64,000 nucleotides of DNA from Sphingobium amiense (GCF_003967075.1 NZ_AP018664.1:3560001-3624000), one strand, 5' to 3'; shown: positions 9,346 to 18,897, counted from the stretch's first letter. A program made the numbers and translations. The notes: generated by a model not told the origin, from the sequence alone.

Positions 9346-10664
9346 GCCTCGCCATCCTTTGTCTCGTCGCCCCTTTTCGGCGCCAGCTCCGACAACACCT
9401 TGCGGACGGCGTCATCAATCCTGTCGCTGGGGCGCTGGGGCATGAAATGCTCGACGATCATGTCGAAGTAGTGCGCCCTCGTCCCGTCGGAAGGGCCATT
9501 GCCTCCAATGATCCAAATGCGCGGATCGCGCAGCGCCCGCAGCTTGGCGATCTCTCCCTCCGTGTCAGGCGCCGCAAAGATCACCAAGCGGAAGGTCGGG
9601 ATCGTCAGAGCCTGATAGATGATGTTGTTCAGGTGCTCGTCGCCGAAGGCGTAGCCGGCCGTGATGAGAACGCTCTGCTCGCGCACGATCCGGGACTGAA
9701 ATTCCCGGAACAGGTCTGCGTAGGGCGAGCCGAGCGAAGAGTTCTGCTTCGCCGGCGTCGGATAGATCAGCATCTGGTTCGTGGATTCCGGTGGCCAGAC
9801 TTCCTTGATCGGGAAGAGACCATGATCGTCCTCGGTCCAAGTGACCGAACCATGCAATTTGCAGAGATAGACGAAGGCGTCCACGGCGGTCCACTTGCGG
9901 CTGGCGACGTCGAGCTGCTCGGCCAGAGCATAGCGGAAGATCGCCGGGTTGAAGCGGCGTTCCACGACGCCGGAAAAACCGTTGGCATAGGGAATGCCCA
10001 GGCGATCCATCGCCAATTCGCTGAAATGATCGTAGTTGGTCGTGAACACCCAGGGCCGGGGCAAGGACCGATCGCGTAGGACCAGTTTCTTGTAGAAACG
10101 CTCGTAGAGGTCGCGCACGGTCGTGTCGCCCTCCGTGGCGAAGGCCCCTTGGGTGACACGGGTCCATAGGAAGTCCTGGACCTTCTTGATGATGCCGTCG
10201 AGAACAGCGCGATAGGGGTGAAGATCGGGATTCTCGCTCTGGCGCAGCACGAACCGTTGCGCGAACAGCACCTCCATCAAGCGTTCCAGGTTACGGCTGT
10301 AATCCTTCGCCAGGTCGACTCCGAGCGCGTCGAGATAGTCGAGTTCGTCTTTGGTCAGCCGCCACGGTGCCGGTACAGCGCCGGCTGTTGGCGGATCGCT
10401 GTAGAATCCCGCCGCGCGTGCCTCGATGGTTTCGCCGCAAAACTCCTTGGCCAGCGGCGCCATGGTCGCAATGCCGAGTTCCTTTTTGTCCTTCATCAGG
10501 GAAGAACATCCGGCGCCGAGCAGAAATGCGATGTTCTTGGCGTTCACGGCCTCGGAAATCGCCTTGCGGGCGCTCTCGATCCCCTTGTTCCAGTCCAGTT
10601 CAGATGGCTCGGCATCGCCGTCCCGCAGAAACTGGAATTTTCGCTCTTCTTCGACTTCGCTCAT
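9342..10664 (-). CDS. SIR2-domain protein (probable NADase effector)
   Basis: A 440-residue SIR2-like protein. Motifs visible: FLLGAGCSS (48-55, NAD-binding Gly-Ala-Gly), FTTNYD (207-212) and KLHGS with His271 (269-273), the three sirtuin signatures. The C-terminal part (about 310-440) continues the Rossmann fold (SVLITAGYAFGDEHLNNIIY). Defence-associated sirtuins of this type deplete NAD+ on phage infection, and SIR2-HerA complexes have been shown to combine NADase, nuclease and ATPase activities. It starts 23 bases after the AbiEii stop and overlaps herA, so all five genes probably share a transcript. Confidence 0.9.
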   Translation of the reverse strand: MSEVEEERKFQFLRDGDAEPSELDWNKGIESARKAISEAVNAKNIAFLLGAGCSSLMKDKKELGIATMAPLAKEFCGETIEARAAGFYSDPPTAGAVPAPWRLTKDELDYLDALGVDLAKDYSRNLERLMEVLFAQRFVLRQSENPDLHPYRAVLDGIIKKVQDFLWTRVTQGAFATEGDTTVRDLYERFYKKLVLRDRSLPRPWVFTTNYDHFSELAMDRLGIPYANGFSGVVERRFNPAIFRYALAEQLDVASRKWTAVDAFVYLCKLHGSVTWTEDDHGLFPIKEVWPPESTNQMLIYPTPAKQNSSLGSPYADLFREFQSRIVREQSVLITAGYAFGDEHLNNIIYQALTIPTFRLVIFAAPDTEGEIAKLRALRDPRIWIIGGNGPSDGTRAHYFDMIVEHFMPQRPSDRIDDAVRKVLSELAPKRGDETKDGEA

Positions 10665-10687
10665 ATACCCCCGGTCCTCCCAGTTTC

Positions 10688-11704
10688 TTACTTGGCTGCT
10701 CTGTTCGCGCGCGCGGCTATATCAGCGCACTGCGCCATGAGCGCTTCGAACGGCTCCTCGTCGTCGAAGAGCAGTCCATCCTCAACCATGCGGGCATAGT
10801 CATCCTCCAACGCCTTCGCGCCATCGCCGACCGGCACGAGTTGCAAGCCGCCGCTGACAGCCGCTGCATAGTCGATCGGCGTGTGGTCGGCGGCCTTCTC
10901 TGCGAAGAACATCGACTTGTGCCGAGCGACAGCGTTGGCCAGGTCGCGATCGGCAAAAGCGGCTTCCGCGAAGCCGGCTTCGTCCAGTCGGACAACATCG
11001 TGCCAATGTCGCGCGAAGCGGTCGCCGCGCAGCCGCTCCTGGAGGCAGAAGACGTGGATGGCGGTCGCCTTCTCCCAGAACGTCCGCTCCGCGTGCATGA
11101 CGCGCGGCCGCGCCGTCGGGAAGAGCAGCCCCTCGATCAGGCCGGCCGCGTCGCAGACGACGTCGCGCAAGCTCGCGGGTTCGCCCGTCGAGCGCGCGCC
11201 GAACTCCAGCATGACGCTTGGAGCCACATAGCCGGACCCGGCTGCGGTCGCCTCATAGTCGATGAAGAGCTTCTCATCCTCGACGCGGACGGCCGCCGCC
11301 AGACCTTCGACGGCCAGTGCGGTCTCGATCACAGGCTGCACGGTTTCCGCGACCCATGCCGGTAACCGCCGACGGACCTCGCTGGACCAGCGCTTTTCCT
11401 CGCTTCGTGTCTTCGGCAGACCCTCGCCATTGTCCCCAACCAGATCGGGCGCAATCGCCCGAATGTCGTAGGTCAGATCCACGTCCTCCGAAAACCGGCG
11501 AATGACCTGATAGGCTTTCGACAACGACGTGCCACCCTTGAACACCAGATGCTCGCCGAGCGGTGCCGCGTAGAGCGTCGCCAGCGCCCACACCACCCAC
11601 ACATCCTTTTCGAGAAGATGGGTGGGACGACCCGAACGGTCGGCGACGACGCTCAACGCGTCACGCCGATCCTCGGCCGAAAGCTGGAGGAAAACGTCAG
11701 CCAT
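10688..11704 (-). CDS. AbiEii-like nucleotidyltransferase toxin
   Basis: A 338-residue nucleotidyltransferase of the AbiEii/AbiGii toxin family. The catalytic signature is FKGGTSLSKAY (55-65) followed by FSEDVDL (71-77), the G-S-x(n)-DxD pattern with Asp74 and Asp76. AbiEii toxins transfer nucleotides, in known members onto tRNA 3' ends, and cause growth arrest. It overlaps the upstream AbiEi antitoxin by 8 bases. The SIR2 gene starts 23 bases after its stop. Confidence 0.88.
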   Translation of the reverse strand: MADVFLQLSAEDRRDALSVVADRSGRPTHLLEKDVWVVWALATLYAAPLGEHLVFKGGTSLSKAYQVIRRFSEDVDLTYDIRAIAPDLVGDNGEGLPKTRSEEKRWSSEVRRRLPAWVAETVQPVIETALAVEGLAAAVRVEDEKLFIDYEATAAGSGYVAPSVMLEFGARSTGEPASLRDVVCDAAGLIEGLLFPTARPRVMHAERTFWEKATAIHVFCLQERLRGDRFARHWHDVVRLDEAGFAEAAFADRDLANAVARHKSMFFAEKAADHTPIDYAAAVSGGLQLVPVGDGAKALEDDYARMVEDGLLFDDEEPFEALMAQCADIAARANRAAK

Positions 11705-12290
11705 AGGCCGCCTTTCCGACGCTCTGCGCGAGCCATGTCGGAAGCTGCGGCGCGGCGGCGACCAGTTCGCCGAACACGCCGGGCGGCATCTTCCGCTTCA
11801 AGGTCGTGAGCGCGGCCTCCGCCTTTTCGGGGCCGAGCCAGGCCAGCGCCCGCACGGCCTCGCCTGCGGGGCGGTTGGCCAGGGCCAGTTGCCAGCGCGG
11901 CGCGTGCCGCAATTCGACGACCTGCTTGCCGAGGTGTATCTTTCGGCTGCGTCCGGAGGTCAGATAGACCGAGCGGACGGGCACCTGCGTCGTCAAGCCA
12001 AGCGCGTTCGCCGCGGCGGCTCCGTTCGAGACGATGATCTCCCCTTTTTGGGTCGCGAGGGCCTCGACAGCCTGCTTGACCGAAGGTGCGCGCGTGCCAA
12101 ACCGACTGGCGATGGGGCGCAGATAGACGCCACGACCGGCGCGGATGAGCTGCCCGCGCTCGGACAGACGCGACAATGCCTGATCCACGGCCGCCCGGTT
12201 TCCGAGGTGGAGCAGGCCCTTGGCGGACACGGGCATCCCTTCGGGAAGTCCCGTCGCATGTGCCAGAATCTGTTCGGTCAGCCGTGTCAT
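11697..12290 (-). CDS. AbiEi-like antitoxin (DUF6088)
   Basis: A 197-residue antitoxin of the AbiEi/DUF6088 type. The N-terminal winged helix-turn-helix (about 15-65: SAKGLLHLGNRAAVDQALSR, GRGVYLRP) would bind its own promoter. The C-terminal AbiEi_1 region includes VYLTSGRSRKIHLG (about 128-141). It is the first gene of the five-gene operon, so its repressor activity would set expression of AbiEii and possibly of SIR2, HerA and the exonuclease. Its stop overlaps abiEii by 8 bases. Confidence 0.85.
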   Translation of the reverse strand: MTRLTEQILAHATGLPEGMPVSAKGLLHLGNRAAVDQALSRLSERGQLIRAGRGVYLRPIASRFGTRAPSVKQAVEALATQKGEIIVSNGAAAANALGLTTQVPVRSVYLTSGRSRKIHLGKQVVELRHAPRWQLALANRPAGEAVRALAWLGPEKAEAALTTLKRKMPPGVFGELVAAAPQLPTWLAQSVGKAAYG

Positions 12291-12443
12291 CGTCTTTCTC
12301 CTGTTGGAAATATACGCGGGTTTCTGACAGTTTTCAAGGAAGCGCAGGGGAACATACCGAATAGGGGGAAAGCCTTCCCCTGCGGCCGAGCCTTGGTCTC
12401 TACCTACCCCTTCTGCGGGGAGATCCCCGCAACGCCCCCTTCA

Positions 12444-12525
12444 GAGTGAGAGTGCGGACGGATTTTCCGTGACGGGTTAAGAGCTGGAGGAGAGGCTTCC
12501 GGCACCCGTCGCGGAGATCATCCCG
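12444..12525 (+). promoter_or_regulatory. Structured 5' leader A (upstream of the first ArdC)
   Basis: A leader with three parts: a hairpin ACGGA/TCCGT (about 12458-12470), an outer stem GACGGGT (12471-12477) with ACCCGTC (12504-12510), and inside it GCTGG (12483-12487) with CCGGC (12499-12503). The purine-rich GCGGAG ribosome binding site follows directly, then the ATG at 12526. Three other genes in the window carry the same architecture with altered but still pairing bases. Confidence 0.6.
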
Positions 12526-13263
12526 ATGGCCAGACAGGGTCGTAACCTCGCGGAAGGTGGCGCGCGCAGCAACCTTTACGACGACATCACCAACAAGATC
12601 ATCGCCGAGCTGGAGCAAGGGCGGTTGCCATGGGTCCAGCCCTGGGGTGCGTCGCCTGATACCGCCCCGCTGGGCCTGCCGAGAAATGCTTCAACCGGCC
12701 GGTCCTATTCCGGCATCAATATTCTCATCCTCTGGGGGGCTGTCATCCAGCATGGTTTCCCCGCTCAGGCGTGGCTGACGTTCCGCCAGGCGCTTTCGCT
12801 TGGCGGCAATGTCAGGAAGGGCGAACGTGGCACGACTGTCGTTTATGCCGACCGTTTCACCCCCGAGGACGAGAAGCGCCGTGCCCGCGAAACGGGTGAG
12901 GATGCGCATGCCATTCCGTTCCTGAAGCGGTTCACGGTCTTTAACGCCGCGCAATGCGATGGCCTACCCGATGAGATCACGGCAGTCGCGCCGCCACCGC
13001 CGCCGGGCCTTATCGAACCTCAGGTCGAGGCGTTGATCCGGGCCACCGGCATCGACTTCCGTATTGGCGGCAATCGCGCCTTCTATATGCCGTCGCTCGA
13101 CTATGTGCAGGTGCCGCCTCCGCAAGCCTATTTCGAGCCGATCAACTGGCACAGGACGGCCCTGCATGAACTGGGGCACGCCAGCGGCCATCACAGCCGC
13201 CTCAACCGCGATCTGACCGGCTCGTTCGGTTCGAAGAAATACGCCTTCGAGGAGATGATTGCC
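12526..13263 (+). pseudogene. ArdC-like antirestriction protein, 5' part (interrupted)
   Basis: The first 246 residues of an ArdC-type antirestriction protein. An N-terminal ssDNA-binding domain (about 15-145, with LPWVQPWGA, GRSYSGINILIL and NVRKGERGTTVVYAD) is followed by a metallopeptidase-like domain with HELGH (214-218). The reading frame leaves ArdC sequence after FEEMIA and enters the inserted element; the ORF itself runs on to 13302 with 12 foreign residues. The missing 74 residues lie at 19858-20087. ArdC proteins coat incoming single-stranded DNA and protect it from restriction during conjugation. The fragment keeps the peptidase motif but lacks the C-terminal helices. Confidence 0.9.
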
Positions 13264-13331
13264 TTATCTGGACAGTCTGCACCGTGCCTCACGCACACTT
13301 GAACGGTATGTTTTGGCGCAACGCAGGGGGG

Positions 13332-13382
13332 CATCAGGCCGGATGAAGCGCTATCCATAAGCTGGCGTAATCCGGCCTGATG
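13332..13382. repeat. 13-bp perfect inverted repeat in the left end of the trio element
   Basis: CATCAGGCCGGAT (13332-13344) and ATCCGGCCTGATG (13370-13382) are perfect complements with a 25-base spacer, about 70-120 bases inside the left end and upstream of the first recombinase. It could be a recombinase arm-type binding site or an operator. Confidence 0.65.
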
Positions 13383-13455
13383 ACCACCGTCCCGCAGGCG
13401 CGCAACGTGTGCGATCTGGAGTTGGGAGGGGGTCTGGGGGAGGGACTGACAAGCT

Positions 13456-14847
13456 GTGGATACTTCAGGTGCGTCGATCGTCATTCAGGAGCGCCGGACG
13501 GCGGATGGCCTGGACTCCTACATCCCGGTAATCCTGCGTGATGGTGCGATCTATGATCTCCACCTTGAGCGCTACTTCCTCGATTTGCCGCTGAACGGTT
13601 CGCGTTCGCGACACTCGTTGCGCGCCCATGGCTATGATGTTCTGGTCTGGGTTCGCTTTCTCGCTTCGGCCCGTGGCAAGTCTGTTTGGCAAGCCGATGC
13701 CAATGATGTCGGTGCCTATCATCGTGCCCGGCGGCGCAGCGATGCTGAGTTCCGGATTTCGGCATCGACGTGGAACCGGGCGATTGCCTCGCTCGACAAG
13801 CTTTATCGATGGGCCGAACGGGAGGGTCTGATCGAGCGTACACCTTTTACGCATCGTCAGGTCTGGCGACGATCGCACGATGGGCGCCGGGCGGCAGTCA
13901 CGGGCCGCAATGACGCCTATGAGCGCGCAGCCCGTCGTTCCGACGTCCGTTTCATCGATCTCACCGATTACCGCGCCTTCCGGGAAGTTGGTTTGCGCGG
14001 CCTGACCGTTGAAGGGACCGAGCGTCCTGGAGCGCGTGACCGCAATGGCGCGCGCAACGCGCTGTTCGCCGATCTGCTGGTCACCACCGGCCTGCGCCTG
14101 GAAGAGGCATCCCACTTGCTCGCAGCTGAGATTCCGGTTTGCGACGCCCGCTCGGAACGTCAGCGGCGGGTCGAGCTTCCGGCGGCACTTACCAAGGGTG
14201 ACAGGGGGCGAAGCATGCTGCTACCGCGCCGTTTGTTGCCGGTGTTTGACGCCTACATCGCCGTTGAGCGAGCGGCGGCCGTCGCCAAGTTCGCACAGCG
14301 CCGTGGCTGGGAAGCCATCGACCGCCCGATCTTCATCCACAGCCCCTCATTCGGGCAGCGCGCATTGCCTCTCGTTGGCGGTGGCACGATGGACATGGAG
14401 GTCGTCACACCGGATGAACGCGCAAGGCTTGTTATTTGCGCTGACGATGGAACGCCGCGCGAAGCCGCGGTCCTCTGGCTGACCGAGGTGGGCCATCCTG
14501 TGTTGCCCAACTCGTGGGAAGCGATCTTCGCACGGGCAAGCCGCCGTTGCACGGACGCAGGCATCCCGGTCCGGCTTAGCCCCCATCAACTCCGGCATTC
14601 CTTTGCAGTCCACATGCTGGCCATGCTGATCCAGCGCCGCCTCGCCGACGCAGCGGCACCAGTGGGCGCCATGGAAGGTTATCGCCAGCTGGTCGGCGAT
14701 CCGCTTCAACAGGTCCAGCGATTGCTTGGCCATTCGAGCCTCGCGACGACCTCTATTTATCTGGATCACCTCGCCACGCGTGCCGATACCGTCGATGCGG
14801 CAGTCGAAGAGCTGTTGGCACTCGTACCAGGCTATCTTCGATCATGA
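13456..14847 (+). CDS. Tyrosine recombinase 1 of the trio
   Basis: A 463-residue tyrosine recombinase with an N-terminal SAM-like core-binding domain (about 30-130) and a complete catalytic domain. Arg214 sits in TTGLRLEEAS, the HxxR box is HQLR (377-380), the second His is 426 in LLGHSSLATT, and the nucleophile is Tyr435 in SIYLDHL. It starts with GTG at 13456, following AAGC without a strong ribosome binding site. Its stop overlaps the next ATG (ATGA, 14844-14847). It is the only one of the three with the canonical active site, so it probably does the strand cleavage. Confidence 0.9.
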   Translation: MDTSGASIVIQERRTADGLDSYIPVILRDGAIYDLHLERYFLDLPLNGSRSRHSLRAHGYDVLVWVRFLASARGKSVWQADANDVGAYHRARRRSDAEFRISASTWNRAIASLDKLYRWAEREGLIERTPFTHRQVWRRSHDGRRAAVTGRNDAYERAARRSDVRFIDLTDYRAFREVGLRGLTVEGTERPGARDRNGARNALFADLLVTTGLRLEEASHLLAAEIPVCDARSERQRRVELPAALTKGDRGRSMLLPRRLLPVFDAYIAVERAAAVAKFAQRRGWEAIDRPIFIHSPSFGQRALPLVGGGTMDMEVVTPDERARLVICADDGTPREAAVLWLTEVGHPVLPNSWEAIFARASRRCTDAGIPVRLSPHQLRHSFAVHMLAMLIQRRLADAAAPVGAMEGYRQLVGDPLQQVQRLLGHSSLATTSIYLDHLATRADTVDAAVEELLALVPGYLRS

Positions 14848-16631
14848 GCGCTGCTCCACGCAAAGGACGCAAGGTCAGCTTCGAGACCGAGGCGGCTGCG
14901 CCCCAAGCCGATCCATGGTCGCAGATCAGCACGCTGCGCTTCATGATTCATCCCTTATATGGCGGCGAGCTGCTCGTCGATTTCACGGGCTTGCGGCCGC
15001 GCGGCCTGGCGCTCGCTTTTGCCCGGAGCCTGTTCAAGCTGGCCGCACCGCGCGGCCCCATCATGGTACGTTCCTCCCTCAAGACATACGCCAACCAGCT
15101 GCCAAGCTTCTTTGCCTACCTGGCCGGGACAGGCGACCGGATCAACGGCCCTGCTGACCTTCGCGCCCATCACATCGATGGATTTGAGACATGGCTCAGC
15201 GCGCAGGGCAAGTCTCGCGTGCATGGACAAACCTATGTCGCCAAGGTCGTTTCCGTCCTACGTCGCATCGCGGACGACAGCCCTGAGCTTGTCGATTGCG
15301 GCTTGCGGGAACGACTGCGCTACGTCAGCTCACACGCACACGTTCGTTCCCGTCCACGCGATGCCTACAGTCCGTATGTAGCCCGCCAGCTGCGCGATGC
15401 GGCACGCGCGGATATTGCTGCGATCGAGGCCCGCTTGCGATCGGGGCCACAGATCGATGAGGTGGCGCAGATCGATGGCGCATATTGCAAAGCCCATGCT
15501 GCCATCGAGACATACGGTGTTCTGGGCTACCGTGATCCCACGTTTCAGAGCCTGTACAAGCTGCGCAAAAAGCGCGATCTCACCAGTGACAGGCTTAACC
15601 TGAGCCTCCACGCAGCCCACTATCTTACTGCCGACGATATCGTCCCGCTTCTTGTTCTGCTCTTACTCGAGACAGGGCTTGAGCTGGAGTGCTGCAAGTC
15701 GCTCACCCTCGATTGTCTGCGCAATGCCGCAGGTGGTACCGTCGATATCGCCTACACCAAGCTGCGGGCACACGGTGCCGAGCACAAGACAATCCGGGTG
15801 CGTGATCGCGGCTCATCCACCCCTGGCGGTCTGATCCGACGCATCATCGCCCTATCGTCCAAGGCCAGGGTCCATAACTTTAGCGATAACCTTTGGGTCT
15901 ATTTTCAGCCGGGCGAGATCACCGCAGGTATTCGTCAACTGCGCTTGAAGGTCAGTGCCTGGACGCAGCGCCATTGTATTACCGATGATCAGGGTAAACC
16001 GCTCCATCTGTGTCTTTCGTATCTGCGCAAGACGCACAAGGCCTTGTGGTATCTGAAGACCGAAGGCCACATGGCCCGCTTCGCCGTAGGTCATACCGTC
16101 GATATCGCGGCACGGCACTACGCCGATATTCCCTCCCTCAGACCGCTGCACGAGCAAACCGTGGCAGATGCCCTCGAAGAGGCGCTCGCTGGTCCAATGA
16201 TCCTGCCTCCTCAAGACGAGGACCGGCTGCGCGGCAAGTTGGCAAGCCCTGATCCCGATGATGGGGGCATTTCAACCGCACTGCTCGATGGCGAACAAGA
16301 CGTCTGGCTTGCAAGCTGTGGCAACTTCTATTCCAGTCCCTTCGCATCCGTCGGCACGCCATGCCCAACACCGTTCTGGGCCTGCCTCGATTGCCGCAAC
16401 GCGGTCATTACCGCGCGCAAGCTGCCTGCCATTCTCGCCTTTCTCTCCTTCGTCGACGCTCAGCGGATCGGCCTGAGTGCCGCTGATTGGACCGCCAAGT
16501 TTGGTCATGCCCATGATCGCATCGTTCAGCAGATCCTGCCTGCCTTCGCCGAAGGCGTCGTGGCAAGGGCCCGTGCGCAAGTCGCGAACGACCCTCCCAC
16601 GGTCTATCTGCCGCCAGAGGCACGGGTATGA
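14844..16631 (+). CDS. Tyrosine recombinase-like protein 2 of the trio, atypical active site
   Basis: A 595-residue protein with a phage-integrase-like fold. An N-terminal helical domain contains PSFFAYLAGTGDRINGPADL, and the C-terminal catalytic-like region reads LLLLETGLELECCKSLTL, LSYLRKTHKALWYL, AVGHTVDIAARHYAD. The place of the first catalytic Arg is Glu (TGLELE) and the HxxR His is Ser (SYLR), while GH and Tyr are kept. A Cys-containing tail (PTPFWACLDCRNAV) follows. The pattern suggests a structural or regulatory partner in the recombination complex. Both ends overlap neighbours by 4 bases. Confidence 0.82.
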   Translation: MSAAPRKGRKVSFETEAAAPQADPWSQISTLRFMIHPLYGGELLVDFTGLRPRGLALAFARSLFKLAAPRGPIMVRSSLKTYANQLPSFFAYLAGTGDRINGPADLRAHHIDGFETWLSAQGKSRVHGQTYVAKVVSVLRRIADDSPELVDCGLRERLRYVSSHAHVRSRPRDAYSPYVARQLRDAARADIAAIEARLRSGPQIDEVAQIDGAYCKAHAAIETYGVLGYRDPTFQSLYKLRKKRDLTSDRLNLSLHAAHYLTADDIVPLLVLLLLETGLELECCKSLTLDCLRNAAGGTVDIAYTKLRAHGAEHKTIRVRDRGSSTPGGLIRRIIALSSKARVHNFSDNLWVYFQPGEITAGIRQLRLKVSAWTQRHCITDDQGKPLHLCLSYLRKTHKALWYLKTEGHMARFAVGHTVDIAARHYADIPSLRPLHEQTVADALEEALAGPMILPPQDEDRLRGKLASPDPDDGGISTALLDGEQDVWLASCGNFYSSPFASVGTPCPTPFWACLDCRNAVITARKLPAILAFLSFVDAQRIGLSAADWTAKFGHAHDRIVQQILPAFAEGVVARARAQVANDPPTVYLPPEARV

Positions 16632-18853
16632 CCGTTGTCCAGCTTCTGGCGGAGAGCGACGATGAGCGCGATGCCCTCCCTGTGCTTATGTCCGCGCCTT
16701 TGCGCCCCGGCTGCGATCGCGCGCATATTTCACGATACGGCGATCCGGTGTGGGATCTGGCTCCCGGCGTATTTCGCGACAACGCGCGGCGCTGCCATGT
16801 CACGGTACATTTCGGCGGTATTGAAGACCCATCTATTGCTGATGCCCTGCGCCAGATTCTCCATGCGCGGCTCAATGTCGATCTCCCCGGTCACCGTTCG
16901 CGGCTTGAGCCGGCCGGGGTGCGCGGCGAGGCCAACCGGACCTTGCGCTTTTTCGACTTCGTGAAGGCTCAGCTGGGGCGTTTCGATCTCGGCCGGGTCG
17001 ATCAGGCTCTGGTCGATCGCTACGCCGGATCTTTGCGCCTTGCCGGGCTGCGCCCAGTTGTAGCGGCAGCGCTGCTGCGGATCGTCTTTGACCTGCACGA
17101 GTTGCAGCATCATCTGCCGACTGCGCACCTGTCCTTCGAACCGTGGCCGGGACGAAGTCCGTTTTCCGTGGCGGGCGCAAAGCATATTGCAGGGGAGAAC
17201 CGGACGCCGCGCATTCCCGAATCGATCATGACGCCGCTGCTCTCCTGGTCGTTGCGCTACGTGACCTGCCACGCAGGCGATATCCTTGCCGCACGGGCGG
17301 AACTCGATCGCCTTGAAGCAACGCGCAACCGTCTGATTGCCGCTGGGGAAGGTCTGGATCCCGCTGTTCGTCGGTTACGGCAACGCGAACGCCTTCTCGA
17401 CTATGTTGCATCCTTGCGGCAGCATGGGCGCGGCATTCCGATCTGGACCACGGCACATAACGGCGCAACGCGAACAGACCCGCAAACCGGCGCCGTCACG
17501 CCGCCGATCAACTACCACCTGATCCACCTCCATGCCGGTATCAACGCGCAGGCCGAACCTGCCATGCACCTTGGCCTCGCCACCGGTGCACCAGACCTCA
17601 TCGCCGCTGCCATCGCAGAACTCGGCACCGAGATCGGCGGCATGGATACGCCCATTTCTGCCGATCCCGATACTGGCCTGCCTTGGCGCACCCGCTTCGA
17701 TGCCAAGGTTTTGCCCCTCGAGGAAGTCATGCTGCAGTCCGCAGCCTATATCGTATGTGCCTTTCTCTCAGGCATGCGGGACAGCGAGATCCAAGCCATG
17801 AGGCAGGGATGCCTGTCTATTACCAAAGCCGAAGACGGTACGATCTTGCGGCATCGTATCAAGTCCACTGCTTACAAGGGCAAGCGCGGCGGCGGCGAGG
17901 AGACCGAGTGGGTTACCATCGCGCCAGTCGCTGAAGCCATCGATGTCCTCGAACGCCTTTCCGCGCGTGCAGGGCAAGCGCGCGGAACAACGACCCTGTG
18001 GCCAGTCCTCACGCTCCGGGCCAATACCAAGACGCACGTCTCTGCAGAGATAGTCCGGCAACTCAACCGGTTCCGCGATCACCTCAATGACCAATTCGGA
18101 TCCGCGCAGGCACCCGTCATTCCTGCCGGACCCGACGGCCGACCATGGCGTCTGACAACGCGTCAGTTTCGCCGCACAATCGCCTGGCACATCGCCAACC
18201 GGCCCTTCGGAACAATTGCCGGCATGATCCAGTACAAGCATGCCAGCGTTGCGGCTTTCGAAGGCTATGCTGGCAGCAGCCGGTCCGGATTTCGGGGAGA
18301 GATCGAAGCCCAGCGTGCGCTCGGGCAGATCGACGATATCCTTGTCTACTTCGACGAGCGGCAAAGTGGCGCACGCCTTGGCGGACCTGCCGCGAACAGG
18401 GTCGGAGTTGTGCTTGATACTGCCGCCCACGAGTTGGCGCCGCTACCTGCCATGATTGCCGACCGTCCACGTCTGCGCACCATGCTGGGCAGTCTCGCGC
18501 GGACATTGCATGTCGGCCCGCTGGCCGATTGCTTCTTTGATCCGGCAACTGCCCTGTGCCTGAACCGGAGTTCGGAGCCAGGCGCAAGCGGGCCAATGAT
18601 CTCCATGTGCGAACCGGTCCGCTGCCCCAATGCCTGCATCGCCGAACGGCATCGCCCGGCATGGCAGCGCGGTGCTGATGAGGCACGGTTGTTGTTGCGC
18701 GAGAAGCGGCTTCCAGAGCCGCAGCGGGTGACGCTTCAGGCCGAGGTGGCCAGAATCCAGCGTGTTCTTGAACAGATCGCACCGGGTACCGCCACACCGC
18801 ATAACGGTATGGCGGGAGAGGAAGAGGAGGCGGGTTTGCGGGTGACGGATTGA
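16628..18853 (+). CDS. Tyrosine recombinase 3 of the trio
   Basis: A 741-residue tyrosine recombinase-like protein. The catalytic region shows Arg in FLSGMRDSEIQAM, RQFRRT in place of HxxR, KHASVAAFEGYAG carrying the His and Tyr, and a Cys-rich C-terminus (CEPVRCPNACIAERH) that may bind zinc. Its size and RxxR variant recall Tn554 TnpB-like recombinases. It is translationally coupled to recombinase 2 (ATGA at 16628). Its 3' end overlaps the structured leader of the downstream ArdC gene. Confidence 0.83.
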   Translation: MTVVQLLAESDDERDALPVLMSAPLRPGCDRAHISRYGDPVWDLAPGVFRDNARRCHVTVHFGGIEDPSIADALRQILHARLNVDLPGHRSRLEPAGVRGEANRTLRFFDFVKAQLGRFDLGRVDQALVDRYAGSLRLAGLRPVVAAALLRIVFDLHELQHHLPTAHLSFEPWPGRSPFSVAGAKHIAGENRTPRIPESIMTPLLSWSLRYVTCHAGDILAARAELDRLEATRNRLIAAGEGLDPAVRRLRQRERLLDYVASLRQHGRGIPIWTTAHNGATRTDPQTGAVTPPINYHLIHLHAGINAQAEPAMHLGLATGAPDLIAAAIAELGTEIGGMDTPISADPDTGLPWRTRFDAKVLPLEEVMLQSAAYIVCAFLSGMRDSEIQAMRQGCLSITKAEDGTILRHRIKSTAYKGKRGGGEETEWVTIAPVAEAIDVLERLSARAGQARGTTTLWPVLTLRANTKTHVSAEIVRQLNRFRDHLNDQFGSAQAPVIPAGPDGRPWRLTTRQFRRTIAWHIANRPFGTIAGMIQYKHASVAAFEGYAGSSRSGFRGEIEAQRALGQIDDILVYFDERQSGARLGGPAANRVGVVLDTAAHELAPLPAMIADRPRLRTMLGSLARTLHVGPLADCFFDPATALCLNRSSEPGASGPMISMCEPVRCPNACIAERHRPAWQRGADEARLLLREKRLPEPQRVTLQAEVARIQRVLEQIAPGTATPHNGMAGEEEEAGLRVTD

Positions 18854-18897
18854 AGGAGCGGAAGACAGTTTCCCTCCGCCCGTCGTGGAGACCTGCC
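18823..18897 (+). promoter_or_regulatory. Structured 5' leader B (upstream of the second ArdC)
   Basis: GACGG (18844-18848) pairs with CCGTC (18880-18884), enclosing GCGG (18858-18861) with CCGC (18876-18879); a GGAG ribosome binding site (18887-18890) and ATG (18898) follow at once. Sequence differs from the other leaders but pairing and spacing are kept. The first hairpin is poorly formed. It overlaps the end of recombinase 3. Confidence 0.55.
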
